Assembly: GCA_026686845.1 (NCBI GenBank)
Contig: JAIVEN010000011.1
Location: 20,818,501 to 20,882,500, forward strand
Direction of reading: 5' to 3'
Length of the DNA: 64,000 bases
Origin: Adenanthera pavonina
Lineage: Eukaryota > Streptophyta > Magnoliopsida > Fabales > Fabaceae
Shown here piece after piece: positions 23,977 through 35,980 of the stretch (position 1 is its first letter; every line of letters starts with the position of its first letter). The notes beneath the pieces were generated by a model, which saw only the letters and a list, made by a program, of their open reading frames with translations, did not search any database and was not told the origin of the DNA. Made by a program: the position numbers and the translations under genes.

Positions 23977-25932
23977 ATGATTAAAATTTTAGTTTTATGT
24001 TATACATTCATAGGATAATAAAAATTAAATACGTAATTTTTATTAAAAAAAAAGTCAAAATCCAATTCATTCCTCTTGATAAATCAAGCCCTAAATATTT
24101 ATATGTAAGCAGTTGAATATTATATCTGAAAAATGCACTTTTTTCATACAGACAAAGCCCTTACCATTATTTTAAAATAATGTACTAATATAGTTTGTAA
24201 TCATTATCCTCTTGTGAACATAACTTATTTATAAGCAGATTGATCATTCTTTAGGTGTAGCTGAGTCAGGTATTCACTGTGGATAGCTACTCTAATTTAT
24301 TGTGATCCTCACGATCACTGACTATGAATCAATTAAGATTAGAAAGAGTACACGTCATTGGTGACATATAAGACAACCTAGTTTAATGGAATATGATTCT
24401 TAAATTTAAATTGTTATTTTTTTCTAAAACAAACCATTCAGTATTTAAGTGTTGCTGTCCATGGAAAAAATTGCGAAGATATAGGATTTACTAACCAAAA
24501 AGAAAAAATATGGTGAAATTAAACCATTCCTTGCCTGGAAAAAATTTAATATGTTCCTTCCAATTGTTGCTTGATCCAACTTGAATATGAAATATTTAAG
24601 ACACTAAATCTAAAGAATGTACAAAATATAGATAATAGGCAAACACTCAATTTTTAATATGCAAACTCCACTCCATGTCAAAGGTAAAACCATGTTGTCT
24701 AAAAAAATAAAAAAAATACCCCATCAATGAATCAAGTGCATTAGTTTTAGTGAAAAGAGTTAGAGTCGTTTAAATATGATATCTTCAATTCAATACCGTA
24801 TGAATATAAAAAACTCCTTTAAGAGATTTCTCTCTAAATAGAATCTGACCATAACTCAATTCGAATTAATTGAAGTAAGAAAATAAGTGTCAGAGTCAAG
24901 CATACCTATATATTTTATCACCGCCAAGAATTCAACAACTCCTTAATTTATTATCAACAAAGTGAAAAATCCCCGATTTGATAAGACAAAGCACAAATAT
25001 AGGAGATCCAACTAATTAAATCCAAATAGAGTAAAAGAAAATAAATTTGACAACACAAGATCATGTTGTATCCAATGGAATAGAAAGACCTACATAAAGT
25101 CTTAGGGTTACATGTGACTTGATTATAACCATCCAAAATCTAAATTATATGTGTGGTAATTAATCCCATGAATGAGTTGGTAATGCCAAAGTAATGATGT
25201 TATTTATAGGAAACTCTCAACCTTACAAACAAATTCTTGTTCTTATCCAATGTCTAAAGCATATCTCTTTCATTTGAAATTCGAACTCCACGTTCAGACT
25301 TCTGGATAGCTCTCGTTCTGATTTGACATATGAAAAAACAAAAAAGGTATTCTCGACATGAATGAATGCGATTATCGATGTCTATAAAATATTTAGTGAG
25401 ATCTTATCAATATATCCATGTCATTACCTGAGTGCATTCCAAGCTTAAGAAAAGGTTGAGAACATCTTTATACTTTTTACTGTGCGTAATTTTTTCTGTT
25501 GATTATAATTAACAATTGAAAAAATAGTTTATAAATCCACAATATATTTGATTTAATTATTTATATTTATTATTATAAATAGATATTTTTTAAAAATAAT
25601 CTTATTGTTAAAGAGAGGTGTGAAAAGAATCTAAATCCATAGTAGCAATATTAAAAAAAAATAGAAAATTGATCACATATCCAATTATCTTGATTCGGAT
25701 GCTTCTTTCGTATTCATGATGTGTAGCTTTGCAAGAGCTTCATGGTTTACTGATTACGAAGGTTAATGTTTGATCTGTTAGGGTAAATATGTACGTACTA
25801 GAAAATATTTACTCAAGATTGCGCATGACTTGAATCTTCGTAATTTCAAATAGCATCAAGCCCTCGTTCGTTATTTGTTTGCGAATACCCAGATTTCTGA
25901 AGCCTAACTCTACAAAAGAACATATCAATTCA

Positions 25933-25987
25933 GTATATATATATATATATATATCTTTGTGTGTGTGTATAGATATATATATATATT
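25933..25987. repeat. compound AT/GT microsatellite
   Basis: A run of about ten AT repeats, then GTGTGTGTGTAT, then about seven AT repeats. Likely length-polymorphic. Confidence 0.85.
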
Positions 25988-27757
25988 GCAGTTCAAAGCC
26001 ATAAACAAGTGTTGAAGAGAATAGGGTAGGCTTGTTATTGGGCTAGAACCTATTTATGGAGCCAATGAGCAAAAGAATGTATATTAATTGACAGTGAAGT
26101 TCGTCTTTCGCGGTCAAGAGAAGTTTCATCAACCATAGTCCTTCCTGCAAAATCAATTCCAAAAATCTACCTACTTTTTTTCTTTTTACCAGGAAAAATC
26201 TACCTATTTTCAAAATGTTTAAAATATATAGTAAATAAACATAGGACAATATGAACATACATTACAGGAAAAGAAAACTACTTTTTCTAATCCAAAATAT
26301 AGTTCTCATTTAATTACATCACAATTATTATAAAAAAAGGTTGAAAGTTAGTTAAATTATTAAATTTGTTAAAAAAAATTCCAATAGCTTTTATCCTTGT
26401 CTTTTTTAATTACATTAAATTGACTCTTTATTTCTCTATTAAGTTTTCACCTCTTAATTGCATATTACAAGTATAAATGTAAGAAAATAATGTAATATAT
26501 CTCCCAAAGTACCTAATATTTTGGGCTTCACATCTCCCATGGTACTTTTATTTGTAATATATTAACATCTTTTATATATATATATATATATTGAATTTCT
26601 TGGCCTTATCAAAATTACAATGGTTCTAGTTTAAGCATCAATCATGATGTTTGAGAAAGTAGATTTAGTTTTAGATGACGTGCACCATGACACTTCTTAT
26701 CTTAATTATCTAGATTTGATTTGAATCATTCAAATTTGTTTGAATTTTTAAATTATCTTTTTAATACGTTAATCCTTAAAAAATTATTATTATTGTTGTT
26801 GTTGTTACTGTTGTTTTGAATCTGGTTTTATTTAAAATAAACATATTAAACTTTAAATAAAAAATAATAAAAAATTGCTTCTGAACAAAAAATAATAAAA
26901 TTTAGATCTAGAGGTGCGCACTGGATTAATTGTGTAAGCTTTCGATGGAAGCTTTCTGGAATCCGTCATTTTCAGCAACCATCTGCAGGGGTGGCCGCAA
27001 CCTAAATATTGCAGGGCCAAATTTTTAAAAAATAATGTATATTTTTTATTATTCATTTAATTTTTTTAGTATTGATCATAATTATTTTTTCAAAATAATT
27101 TTGTAGCTTAAAAAAATATAAAATGTTAAATTATGTATAATTATATAATATTTTAAAAAATTAAATATATATACAAAGTGAAACTCTATATGTAATCTAT
27201 TAATTTAAAAAAACATATAAAATATATATTAAAAACTTACATTTTCAATACATTTACGTATGAGATTGTCCATGGATGATTTGAACCAAAAGAAATTAGG
27301 ATAGTCCTCAAATTTAATAAAAATAAATTAATATATATACATATTTGAAAAATTATATGATCAACATACTTAAACAACTCTCAATTAATATTATATGTAA
27401 TTAAAAGGATAATGGAGTCACGCTGGGCATTAGTACGGTTCCACCCTTTTGGGCTCCGCATCTTTTCATTTTTTTTTGTTTTTTATTTTTTTATTTAAGT
27501 GGATCACATTTTTCCTTATTTATTCTTTTTTCCTTTTAAGGGGGTCCATCTTTTTCTAATTTTTTAGGTGGGCCCACATTCTTTATTTTTTTGGTCAATT
27601 TCAATATCTTTTAATTTTAAAATCTATATTAATTTTAATTAATATTATTTAATATAATTTTTTTAGATGGGAGGAGTTAATGATAATATTTTTTTAATTC
27701 AATATATTTTAGAACTAAAGAAAAGATTTCTCCGTGTTCCTTCACACATCTACGTCC

Positions 27758-27784
27758 CCGCGTGAGCGGAGGAGGGAAATCTAG
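27758..27784 (+). mobile_element. Helitron-type 3' terminus (second, different hairpin)
   Basis: CCGC-GTGA-GCGG at 27758-27769 forms a GC-rich hairpin. Eleven bases later CTAG (27781-27784) is followed by T. This has the layout of the end at 3650-3677 but a different stem, so it would be another Helitron family. The GC-richer DNA starting near 27416 may be the element body. No 5' end was fixed. Confidence 0.5.
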
Positions 27785-28194
27785 TTAAATAAAAAAAAGT
27801 TAAATCTATATCTATATTTATGCAAATGTACTTTTATGATAACTAGATCTTTCTTGTTCCTTTTATAAGATATTTTTGGGAGAGATTTTTTATTTCTTTT
27901 TATAAGAAACAAACTTTCATTGTCCCAAGTATTAAATGATCATTCCTATTTTACCCTTTCTCCTTAATTATTGTGTGGAAGAAATTATTACTTGAAATTG
28001 AGACTATAATTAATTGGGACTTAATTAAATATGGGCAATTCTAAAAAGATTTTCATATAATGACATATTAATTACATTTTCATAAGAAATTATTTATAAA
28101 TTATTTATTTAGTGTGTATGTGTAGTGTATATTATATATATATATACATACAAATGTATATTATATTAGTGTGTGCGCGTGAAGGGTGGTTGCC

Positions 28195-28640
28195 TTTGCC
28201 TAATAGTTCCAAACCAAATTGAAATGATGTTTATTTCGATTTTTGTCCTATTGAAACCAATTTGGTTTGGTTCAGGTTTGATTTCAATATATTGAAACCT
28301 AAATCAAACCGAACCACAGCTACTAACTATATTATAAATTATAATATATAAATATATCCAATTACTCATAACCACTCATATTTTATTTCACTTTTCTAAT
28401 GTTCATAAAGTAAATTGGTTGGTAAATTATTTAGATATAGTATTTATGTTTATAAAGTATCTATATGTAACTTATTTAATTTAATTTTTTAAAAAAGATA
28501 TTATTTTTAAAAATAATCAAAAAAAATATGAACCAAACTGATATTTAAACCAAATCAAATCGACAAGTTTTCATAAAAAGCCAAATTGATTAGTTTGATT
28601 TGATTTAAATTTTACCCAAAATCCAACCAATCCACCCCGT
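28195..28640. mobile_element. possible MITE with GGTTTGGTT/AACCAAACC ends
   Basis: The left part carries TTGGTTTGGTTCAGGTTTGA and CAAACCGAACC. The right part carries AACCAAACTG, AAACCAAATCAAATCG and TTTGATTTGATTT in mirrored orientation, around an AT-rich centre. Such GGTTYGGTT-rich small elements are common in plants. Exact ends and target duplication were not found. Confidence 0.4.
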
Positions 28641-28956
28641 GGATACCATATGCCCGAGACCATATGTTAATTTCACCTTCAAGAGCGCAAGTTTTCTTTT
28701 TCTTTTGGACTCAATCCACAGGAGCAAGTTTTTTTTGGAATAATCCACAAGAGTAAGTTGAAAATACTGCCATCACGACATGGGCAAATTAGAAGCCCAA
28801 CTTAAGAAATTTACAAATTAAAAATTAATGATAAATAGAGCCCAGTCTGCTTTTCGGCCCAGTAAACCCATAATGATACAAGTGAGCAATCCAACTACAC
28901 ATCCCAAGTGTCCATATAAATATCAGTATATGGAATCCATTTTATTTATTTATACT

Positions 28957-29556
28957 TGTTGACAATAAATTTTGAGAAAATATGTGCTCTAGACATGTCA
29001 GAGGTGTGAACATCAAAATATATATGAATCCCGACTTCTAATCAAAATGAGTGTAAATCTCTGGGGTCTTTTATCACAATTTTCCCATATGTAAATAACA
29101 AAAATAGTGATCAAAGAAAACTTTTAATGCTTTTAAGGAATGTAAATGTAAAAGACTTCAATTACTGAAAAGAATAACAATAATTATGTCTAGAATTGAA
29201 AAACAATGATGCTTGGAAATTGAAGAAGATTCTAAAGAGTAATGATGAAAAATAAAAGAACGCATAAGAAAAATAAGAAAGCTTGATACAAAATAAAATT
29301 GATGTTGGTATGTGTTGAGCGATAATTGTTGCTCCCTTCTTGGTTGTTTGAGCCTCTATTTACAAGCCACTCAATAGTAATTCTCCAACCTCACTCTCCA
29401 CATCTTGATCATACTCCATATTTTGTAATCTTTTTCTATCATGTGGCACGTTCACTTATTATCTCATCTTTAATTTATGGCTTACTTAATTTGATCTTAC
29501 TTTTTAGAGCTTAAGGAAATATTTGGATTTGACCCACTACAAATTTAGGCCAAACA
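28957..29556 (-). repeat. 3' LTR of the outer element
   Basis: Direct repeat of 37191-37747. It carries an extra stretch near 29025-29060 that the other LTR lacks. TSD ATACT precedes it. Confidence 0.9.
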
Positions 29557-29568
29557 GTTGCCCCCCGC
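29557..29568 (-). promoter_or_regulatory. polypurine tract of the outer element
   Basis: The minus strand reads GCGGGGGGCAAC directly upstream of the left LTR. A run of six G next to the LTR border marks this side as the 3' end of a minus-strand element. Confidence 0.7.
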
Positions 29569-29813
29569 ATACAATTTGGCCGTATCCCAGCAGACCAAAA
29601 TTATATGGATATATATCTCAAATATCATCAATAACCTAGATTTCAAATTCATTTTTTCCTTGGGAGCTCACCTTTCCTTTTAATTTTAGAACCCAACTTA
29701 CTCATTTATACATGCTTCTCAAATCACTGTCTGATGCTCCTTTTTTAGACTTCATAAATTACCATAAGCTACTCTATGACGGGTTCTCCAAGTTCGGTTT
29801 ACACAACTATGCT

Positions 29814-30746
29814 CCTAAGAGTACGATGGAGGCATGAAGCATTTGATGATGAGGACAAGTTAAGAGAAACAATGGACCATGGACAAATTTAAAGCCCACT
29901 TCAAGGCATTGGAGGACCAATGACTAGAGCTAAAACAAAAGCCATGAAACAAGTCATGAATGGGGTAATCCAAAACATGATTAACATGGAACCATTGTAT
30001 TTCAATGATTTTGAGGCCCAAAACAAAGAAAGAAGCAAGTTGACATTGTGGAGCCAAATTATAGTCAAAGAGCCCAACTTGGAGAAAGCTCAACAATGAT
30101 GATTCACTTAAAATCCATGTGCTTCTCATGTGCTCACTAAAAGTGGTATTTTTAAAAATTATTTTAATTAATTCGTTTCCTTTTTGAATAAAGAACATAT
30201 AATTATAAATCTGATTTATTTTATTTTATGCATTAAAGAGGAGCCAACTTTTTCAAATTCAAAATTAGAATTAAATGCTCATTTTTGCTTAGGGTTTTCT
30301 TTTTGTATTAATGAGCTTAACTTTGGTTAGGTTTGTGGGCAGAACTAGAGTTAGTTTGTGGGTTAATATTTTGCTTAAAAATAGACACCTCTTGTACTCT
30401 TACAAACCACAATATGAATGAATGAGTTTCTTTTCAACAACTTTATTGTTGTTTAGTGAGTTCTTTCTTGCTCATCTTTGAGTGCCAGAAAGAATGAGGA
30501 CTTATCAAGGAGTAGTGATCCTTGTGGCGTCCTGGAGTTAGGATTCAAGAGACAGGTTCTCTTGGAGTCTATTTCTTTTGACCAACATTTTTGTTTCAGT
30601 CTTCTTGTTTTCATCGTTTCTATTTTTTCAGTTTTTGTTCATTGTTGTTTTTCGTTATTCTCATATTCTATTAATCTTTTCTTGAGCTGCACGATCCTTA
30701 TCTCAAAGAGGATTCTTAGGATGGATTCCTAACGTGTCTCCCATCA
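29814..30746 (+). repeat. 5' LTR of the inner element
   Basis: Matches 34131-35062 nearly base for base from AGAGTACGATGGAGGCATGA to ACGTGTCTCCCATCA. The first four bases differ from the right LTR, which begins TGAT, so the true start is not certain. Confidence 0.85.
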
Positions 30747-30748
30747 CT

Positions 30749-30760
30749 TGGTATCAAAGC
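30749..30760 (+). promoter_or_regulatory. primer binding site, initiator tRNA(Met) type
   Basis: TGGTATCAAAGC, two bases after the LTR end. It differs from the copia PBS at one base (AAAGC instead of AGAGC). Confidence 0.85.
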
Positions 30761-32020
30761 TTCGCCTTGCAAATCAAGGTGTGTTTCTGTTGTTTCATTC
30801 CATTTTTTTCCTTACTGTCCAGAAAATCATAGTACTGTTCACTCGCACTATTCATCAGTACTGTTCATTTGTCTATGTTCATCATACTATTTGTCATTGT
30901 TCATCAGTTGTTGCCTTGCTGTTTTATTCTATGTACTTGATCCATTTTCTAGACTTTGTGATCTTTCATTTTGTTCTTATTGTGGCATGCTCTATTCTAA
31001 TTTTGTTGTCTATTTTCTTTCATTTTTTTGCTAAAGGATCTTACCATATTTGATTCTTATTTCCATTGAGATTGTGGAATTCCTTGTTATCTGCCCAAAG
31101 AATTTAGTTGCTGCCTAGATTTCTTGTTGTGACTTTGCCAAAAAAAAAAATTGAAATTGATTTTTAAAAAAAAGAGAAGGAAGAGGAAAAAAAAGAGAAT
31201 TGATTGCAGTCTTGAAAAAAAAATTCTCATATAAAATAAAAAAAAATAGAAGGAAAGAATGAAAAAAAGAGATATGGCTGCTAAGGCAATTTCCAAAAAT
31301 TAAGGAGATCTTGTTTTTTTTCTTATTTTAAGATCCTTCAATCAAGGTGGTAGTTTGAATTACAAATTTCCTTTTGTGATTGGGCATTAATGTTATTTAA
31401 TTGCTCATTTATTTGATCTCATTAAAGGAGAATTGACTTTTGAATACTCATTCACAATTTCTCATTTGAGTGGTAAGTTTCCATTCTTATCTTCTACTTT
31501 CTCTTCAGAATTTTACTCTTCTAGTTTAATTCTGTCTATTTTTTTCTTCCTAATTTAATGCCCTAACTTGTTCCTTCCTTGTTTCAGATTTGATAGTCAT
31601 CTAAAAGTTCCTTCCTTTGGTATACACGCCACATCCTTCCTCTTGTCTTAATTTCCAACATTTCCTTTCCTCTTTTCTTGGCTGGAAAATTTGATTTATT
31701 TTGCTGAAAACAGAAAATCCATCTTTGTTTGTTGGTCACCATCATTTTAAACTCTTTTGAGAATTTGAATTTTGGATCTTTGACTTTGAGATTGCCACTT
31801 AACACATTGCTTCTCGATTTTAAGTTCAAATTCAATTTTGCACTCTCATAGAAAGTAAGAGTGAGTGGTAAAAGGCAAGAGTGTAATTATATCATTTATC
31901 GAAAAAGCCTTTAAAGTGTACAAAACAAGAGTGAATATACATCATTCGTAAGTGAAACACATGAGAGAGGGTGCAAGATCCTTTCTTTGTCTCTATTCAC
32001 TAACATTTTAGGTTCTAAGC
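30761..32020 (+). other. untranslated leader of the inner element
   Basis: T-rich leader between PBS and gag with no convincing coding region. The open frames on both strands (for example 30748-31053 and 31087-31296) are Phe- or Leu-rich and arise from T/A runs. Confidence 0.55.
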
Positions 32021-32581
32021 ATGACTGGTAATGAACTTGATCTTAAAGTTTTAATGAGAGCTTTCAATGATCAAATCAAGAAGTTGAATGCCAAATTGGA
32101 TGGAATGCAAGCTTCTTCATGCAAGAAGGATGTTACATTGAACATCCCAAAATTCTATGGAGAGAGTGATCCTAATATGTACTTGGACTGGGAAAGAAAA
32201 ATTAAACAATGGTTTGAAGGCTGCCAATACTTCGAGTCTGAGAAAGTGAAATTAACTGCTTTTCACTTAGAAGGAAAAGCTAAAGTTTGGTGGGAACGAT
32301 TTGAAAGAAAGCATCTTAGTAAAGAAAAACAATGTGATACTTGGAGTAGCATGAAGCTCATTTTGAAGCAAAAGTACATGCCATACCACTACTTCTATGA
32401 GTATCTTCCAACTCATGGAAAGGAGAAAACTCCTAAGATGCAAATTTCAATTCCAAGTTTTAGTGATTCTCATTTGAAGCAAAAAGATCAATGGAGGAGA
32501 TATCTTCCTCAACATCAACTACTCTCGAAGGTACCTCTAATTCTCAAAATCCTTATATTGATGATGTTTCTAATGAATTAG
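32021..32581 (+). pseudogene. gypsy gag (retrotrans_gag domain), truncated by frameshift
   Basis: Starts at the first ATG after the leader. Residues 1-35 have a coiled-coil start, then KKDVTLNIPKFYGESDPNMY, LDWERKIKQWFEG and VKLTAFHLEGKAKVWWERF, and an LKQKYMP segment. These are the hallmarks of plant Ty3/gypsy gag (the WWxR and KFxGxxDPxxYLxW motifs). After about residue 130 the similarity stops: much of the C-terminal gag and the CCHC knuckle seem deleted, and the frame runs out at 32581. Confidence 0.85.
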
Positions 32582-33120
32582 AGTATGATATTCTTGAGAA
32601 TTCTAAGGAGGAAAATGTTAATGATGTTGTTGATAGGATTGGTCATGATCATTTACCACTGTTAGTGGAGACAACTGCTCTAGATGTTACTAGTGAGGTG
32701 ATAGAGAACTTTGTTGATAATGGTGTGCCTGTTTCTAGTGATACTCACATTGTTATGCTATTAGAAATTAGTTCTCATGGGTGTGATGGAGTTGAACATG
32801 TTGATATGGTGTTTGGGCATCCATGGTTATTTGATGATAGTTATTTTTTTGAAGTAAAGAAAGCCCATGAAATGCGTTGTATTCAATTCTATGAAAATCA
32901 CAAGAAAATCAAAAGTGAGCTTGAAAGGAAAAATAAATGTGAGAAGAATATGAGTGGTAAAAACAAAAGTGAAAAACAAGTGAAAAAAGAAAGAGTGCAG
33001 AAAAACGAAAAAAAAAACAAATGAGTGGAAAAAAACTTGAGAGAAGAATGAAAAAGAGAAAGAAAAAGAGAGAAAAGAGAACAGAAAAAGAGAGTTTGAG
33101 AAAAGATAAGAATAATGAGG
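32491..33120 (+). pseudogene. protease-end and lysine-rich linker of gypsy pol
   Basis: The frame 32491-33024 is acidic at first (DDVSNELEYDILENSKEE), then carries VFGHPWLFDD, which resembles the LGRPWLYD end of gypsy retropepsin. A strongly basic linker with repeated K/E/R follows and continues in another frame from 33021 (KRKKKREKRTEKESLRK). In related plant elements such a basic linker precedes RT. Here RT does not follow, so this is the edge of a large internal deletion. The protease active-site motif is not visible. Confidence 0.55.
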
Positions 33121-33129
33121 CAAAAGCAA

Positions 33130-33780
33130 TTGTGAGTTATTTGAGTAAAGGAAAGTTCAAATTAGTTTCTTTACAACTCCTTCCTTCATATCTTCTATAT
33201 GTTCCTTCTTTTCATCTTCTCCATCCTTCTTACTTTATCTCTGATTCTTATAATTTATTTAGTCTATCTATGTGTTACGAGTCCTCAATTCCTCTTGAAT
33301 CTAATGTGAAAGAAAGTCAGTTTGACCATTTAGTTTCCTATTTCTCTAGTTTATCCATCTATGTCACTTCATTTCATTTTCATCATAGTGTTCTGCATTA
33401 TCAATTCATTTGTGAAGTAGTCTCTACTCATTTCATGTTTTATGTCTCTTGTGTGTCTCATAAGTTATGTGTCTTTTTTATTCTTTATTGGTTTCTTCCA
33501 TCTCATTTTCATGAATCTTATGTGTTCCGTTTTCTATCCAGTAACCCATTCTCTTCTTATTCCATCCAACTTTATGATACTTTGTTTTCATCTATATGTA
33601 TTCCTCGTGAGCTATGCTCTATCCTTGTCTTGTCAATGTGCATTATTCACAGGTGTCAAATCTTTCCAAATTTTGAACCTAGCAAATAATGTGAAAATCT
33701 GCCCAGCTTTCATTCCATATGTTTACTCTACAATCTCAATTTTCCTTGAGTCTTACTGTGTTAAATTTGCCTTTAGTTCT
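33130..33780 (+). other. T-rich segment in place of RT/integrase
   Basis: About 650 bp rich in T and C. It is open in more than one frame but without recognisable domains; the apparent protein is mostly Ser, Phe, Leu and Tyr. It stands where RT, RNase H and integrase would be expected. It may be filler, a 3' untranslated segment, or captured DNA. Confidence 0.4.
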
Positions 33781-34428
33781 TTGTTGCAAGATATTAGTGT
33801 GGATGTTATGGAAGGAAAATCAAGTTCATATGCACTAATGCATGACAACAAGTCATATGCAATTCAAACTAATGGTCATTACAAGATTTTTTATCCTGGA
33901 GATTGGTTTGGAATGCAAGAATGTAAAGATGAAACTTTAAAAGGGATGAATTTGCAACCAAGAGTCATTATTACACCACAAGATCAAGCAAGGGTTGAAA
34001 AGAAGATGCATCAATCAGGCTTGAAAAGTATGTATACTCCCTATTTTTTATTTGATGTTTTTAATCGTTCCCTTTCTTTCCATATAGATTATGGAGATTC
34101 GAGAACAAATCTTTTTGAAGAGGGAGGGAATGATAGAGTACGATGGAGGCATGAAGCATTTGATGATAAGGGCAAGCTAAAAGAAACAATGTACTATGGA
34201 CAAATTCAAGGTCTACTTCAAGGCATTAGAAGAGCAATAACTAGAGCTAGAACAAAAGCCATGAAGCAAACCATGAATGGGGTAATCCAAAACATATTTA
34301 ACATGGAACCATTGTATTTCAATGATTTTGAGGCCCAAAACAAAGAAAGAAGCAAGCTGACAATGTGGAGCCAAATAATAGTCAAAGAGCCCAACTTGGA
34401 GAAAGCCCAACAAGGAGGATTCACTTAA
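33781..34428 (+). pseudogene. gypsy polyprotein C-terminal tail running into the 3' LTR
   Basis: The last part of the frame that ends at 34428 contains FEEGGNDRVRWRHEAFDD, GLLQGIRRAITRARTKAMKQ and MNGVIQNIF. The FEEGxND...GPxTRARAKxxK motif is the usual C-terminus of plant Ty3/gypsy polyproteins. It crosses the LTR start near 34131 and ends about 300 bp inside the LTR. The same sequence in the left LTR (29822-30100) has a stop and small changes. The upstream part (33781-34000; VMEGKSSSYALMHDNKSYAI) is not recognised. Confidence 0.65.
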
Positions 34429-35062
34429 AATCCATGTGCTTCTCATGTGCTCACTAAAAGTGGCATTTTTAAAGATTATTTTAATTAATTCGTTTCCTTT
34501 TTGAATAAAGAACATATAATTATAAATCTGATTTATTTTATTTTATGCATTAAAGAGGAGCCAACTTTTTCAAATTCAAAATTAGAATTAAATGCTCATT
34601 TTTGCTTAGGGTTTCCTTTTTGTATTAATGAGCTTAACTTTGGTCAGGTTTGTGGGCAGAACTAGAGTTAGTTTGTGGGTTAATATTTTGCCAAAAAACA
34701 GACACCTCTTGTACTCTTACAAACCATAATATGAATGAATGAGTTTCTTTTCAGCAACTTTGTTGTTGTTTAGTGAGTTCTTTCTTGCTCATCTTTGAGT
34801 GCCAGAAAGAATGAGGACTTATCAAGGAGTAGTGATCCTTGTGGCGTCCCGGAGTTAGGATTCAAGAGACGGGTTCTCTTGGAGTCTATTTCCTTCGACC
34901 AACATTTTTGTGTTAGTCTTCTTATTTTCATCGTCTCTATTTTTCAATTTTTGTTCATTATTGTTCTTGGTTATTCTTGTGTTCTATTAATCTTTCCTTG
35001 AGTTGCACGATCTTTATCTTAAAGAGGGCTCTTAGGATGGGTTCCTAACGTGTCTCCCATCA
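34131..35062 (+). repeat. 3' LTR of the inner element
   Basis: 932 bp, starts TGATAGAGTACG right after a purine tract (GAAGAGGGAGGGAA, 34117-34130) and ends CTCCCATCA. Confidence 0.85.
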
Positions 35063-35980
35063 CCTCTCTTGACCTTTGTAATTCAAAGAACTCTACTCCA
35101 CCGAACGTAAATGTTAGAAGTTGATTCCCTAGTTAGAAGGCCCTTGTATATTAACACCTTGAAATACTAATTTTTCCTTCATTAGTCTCTACATCCCTAG
35201 TTTCGAAGCCTTTTGCTATTCCTACAAAGCAAAATCTTACAACACATTCATATCATTAATCTCATAAATCATGTAGGTCAAAATATTCTTTAGCCAAATA
35301 GGCCCTAGAGTTCAACTGTAATTGTCAACTTTTATTGTGTGATCTTTACTAGGATACTTAATGGCTTTTTATAGCCTACTAAGGTTTCTTCTTTAGAATT
35401 TCCTAATCATTAATACCTCTTCAGTCAACATACAAGACAACAACACATTATAAAAGAGATTATCATCTGACCTATCCTTACTATATTGCATTAAAGTGGC
35501 TAAAAGAAACCTACTAAAAACATAAACCTTAGTGCTTAAAAAGAAAAACAAAGCCATGAAGCAGTTGGCTCTAAAGTACAATGTGGCATCTAAACATTAC
35601 TACATAAAAGAATACTTTAAGGACCTATATTGTTTAGCCGTGTACACAGCCTTCTCATTATTCTTATTTGTTTTCAGTCATTTTCCACATAGTGGGAACA
35701 TTCCTCTTTTTGCCATTGATGAACTTGTGGGGCAATTCTCTAGGTTATATATTTAATAGCTTACTATCTCCCATATTTGCAATTTCTCTTTTTGCATTTT
35801 TCCATAATACTTTTCCCACAAAACTATAGGAAAGTTTAAGGAATTATTAGCATACAATGGCATAAGAACATTATCTGCTAGGAAATAGGAAGTTTCTCCT
35901 GTATAGCTCTCCTGTTGTTGTAATTCTAACTCTCTTCTTGTAGTAGTTCTTTTTCTTCGGAGCCTCCTTTTCTACATTCT
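35063..35980 (-). other. internal part of the outer element without visible coding
   Basis: Belongs to the outer element between the inner insertion and its gag-like remnants. Only short frames are seen, none assignable. Confidence 0.5.

Larger units (their letters stand above)
22695..28190. other. AT-rich intergenic block
   Basis: 5.5 kb without a supportable gene. It holds TA microsatellites (23178-23195, 25933-25987 with a GT part, 26572-26592), a 127-bp tandem duplication and a Helitron-type end, listed separately. Open frames here are short and have low-complexity composition. Confidence 0.6.
29814..35062 (+). mobile_element. inner Ty3/gypsy deletion derivative
   Basis: LTRs of about 930 bp (about 29814-30746 and 34131-35062) flank 3.4 kb of internal DNA. 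A PBS TGGTATCAAAGC follows the left LTR and a purine tract precedes the right one, so it lies on the plus strand. It keeps gag, a protease-end/linker piece and the polyprotein tail but has lost RT, RNase H and integrase. It sits inside the outer minus-strand element in opposite orientation. The left border is uncertain by a few bases and I found no clean 5-bp target duplication. Confidence 0.8.

Noticed and set aside
27000..27060. CAGGGGTGGCCGC...GCAGGGCC as the start of a hAT MITE
   Set aside because: Resembles known hAT ends, but I found no matching inverted end or 8-bp duplication to the right.
30478..30732. 84-codon frame repeated at 34795-35001
   Set aside because: Part of the inner element's LTRs; the two copies diverge without codon-level constraint that I can see.
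31087..31296. Phe-rich minus-strand open frame
   Set aside because: Arises from A-rich runs in the leader of the inner gypsy element; low complexity and no start context.
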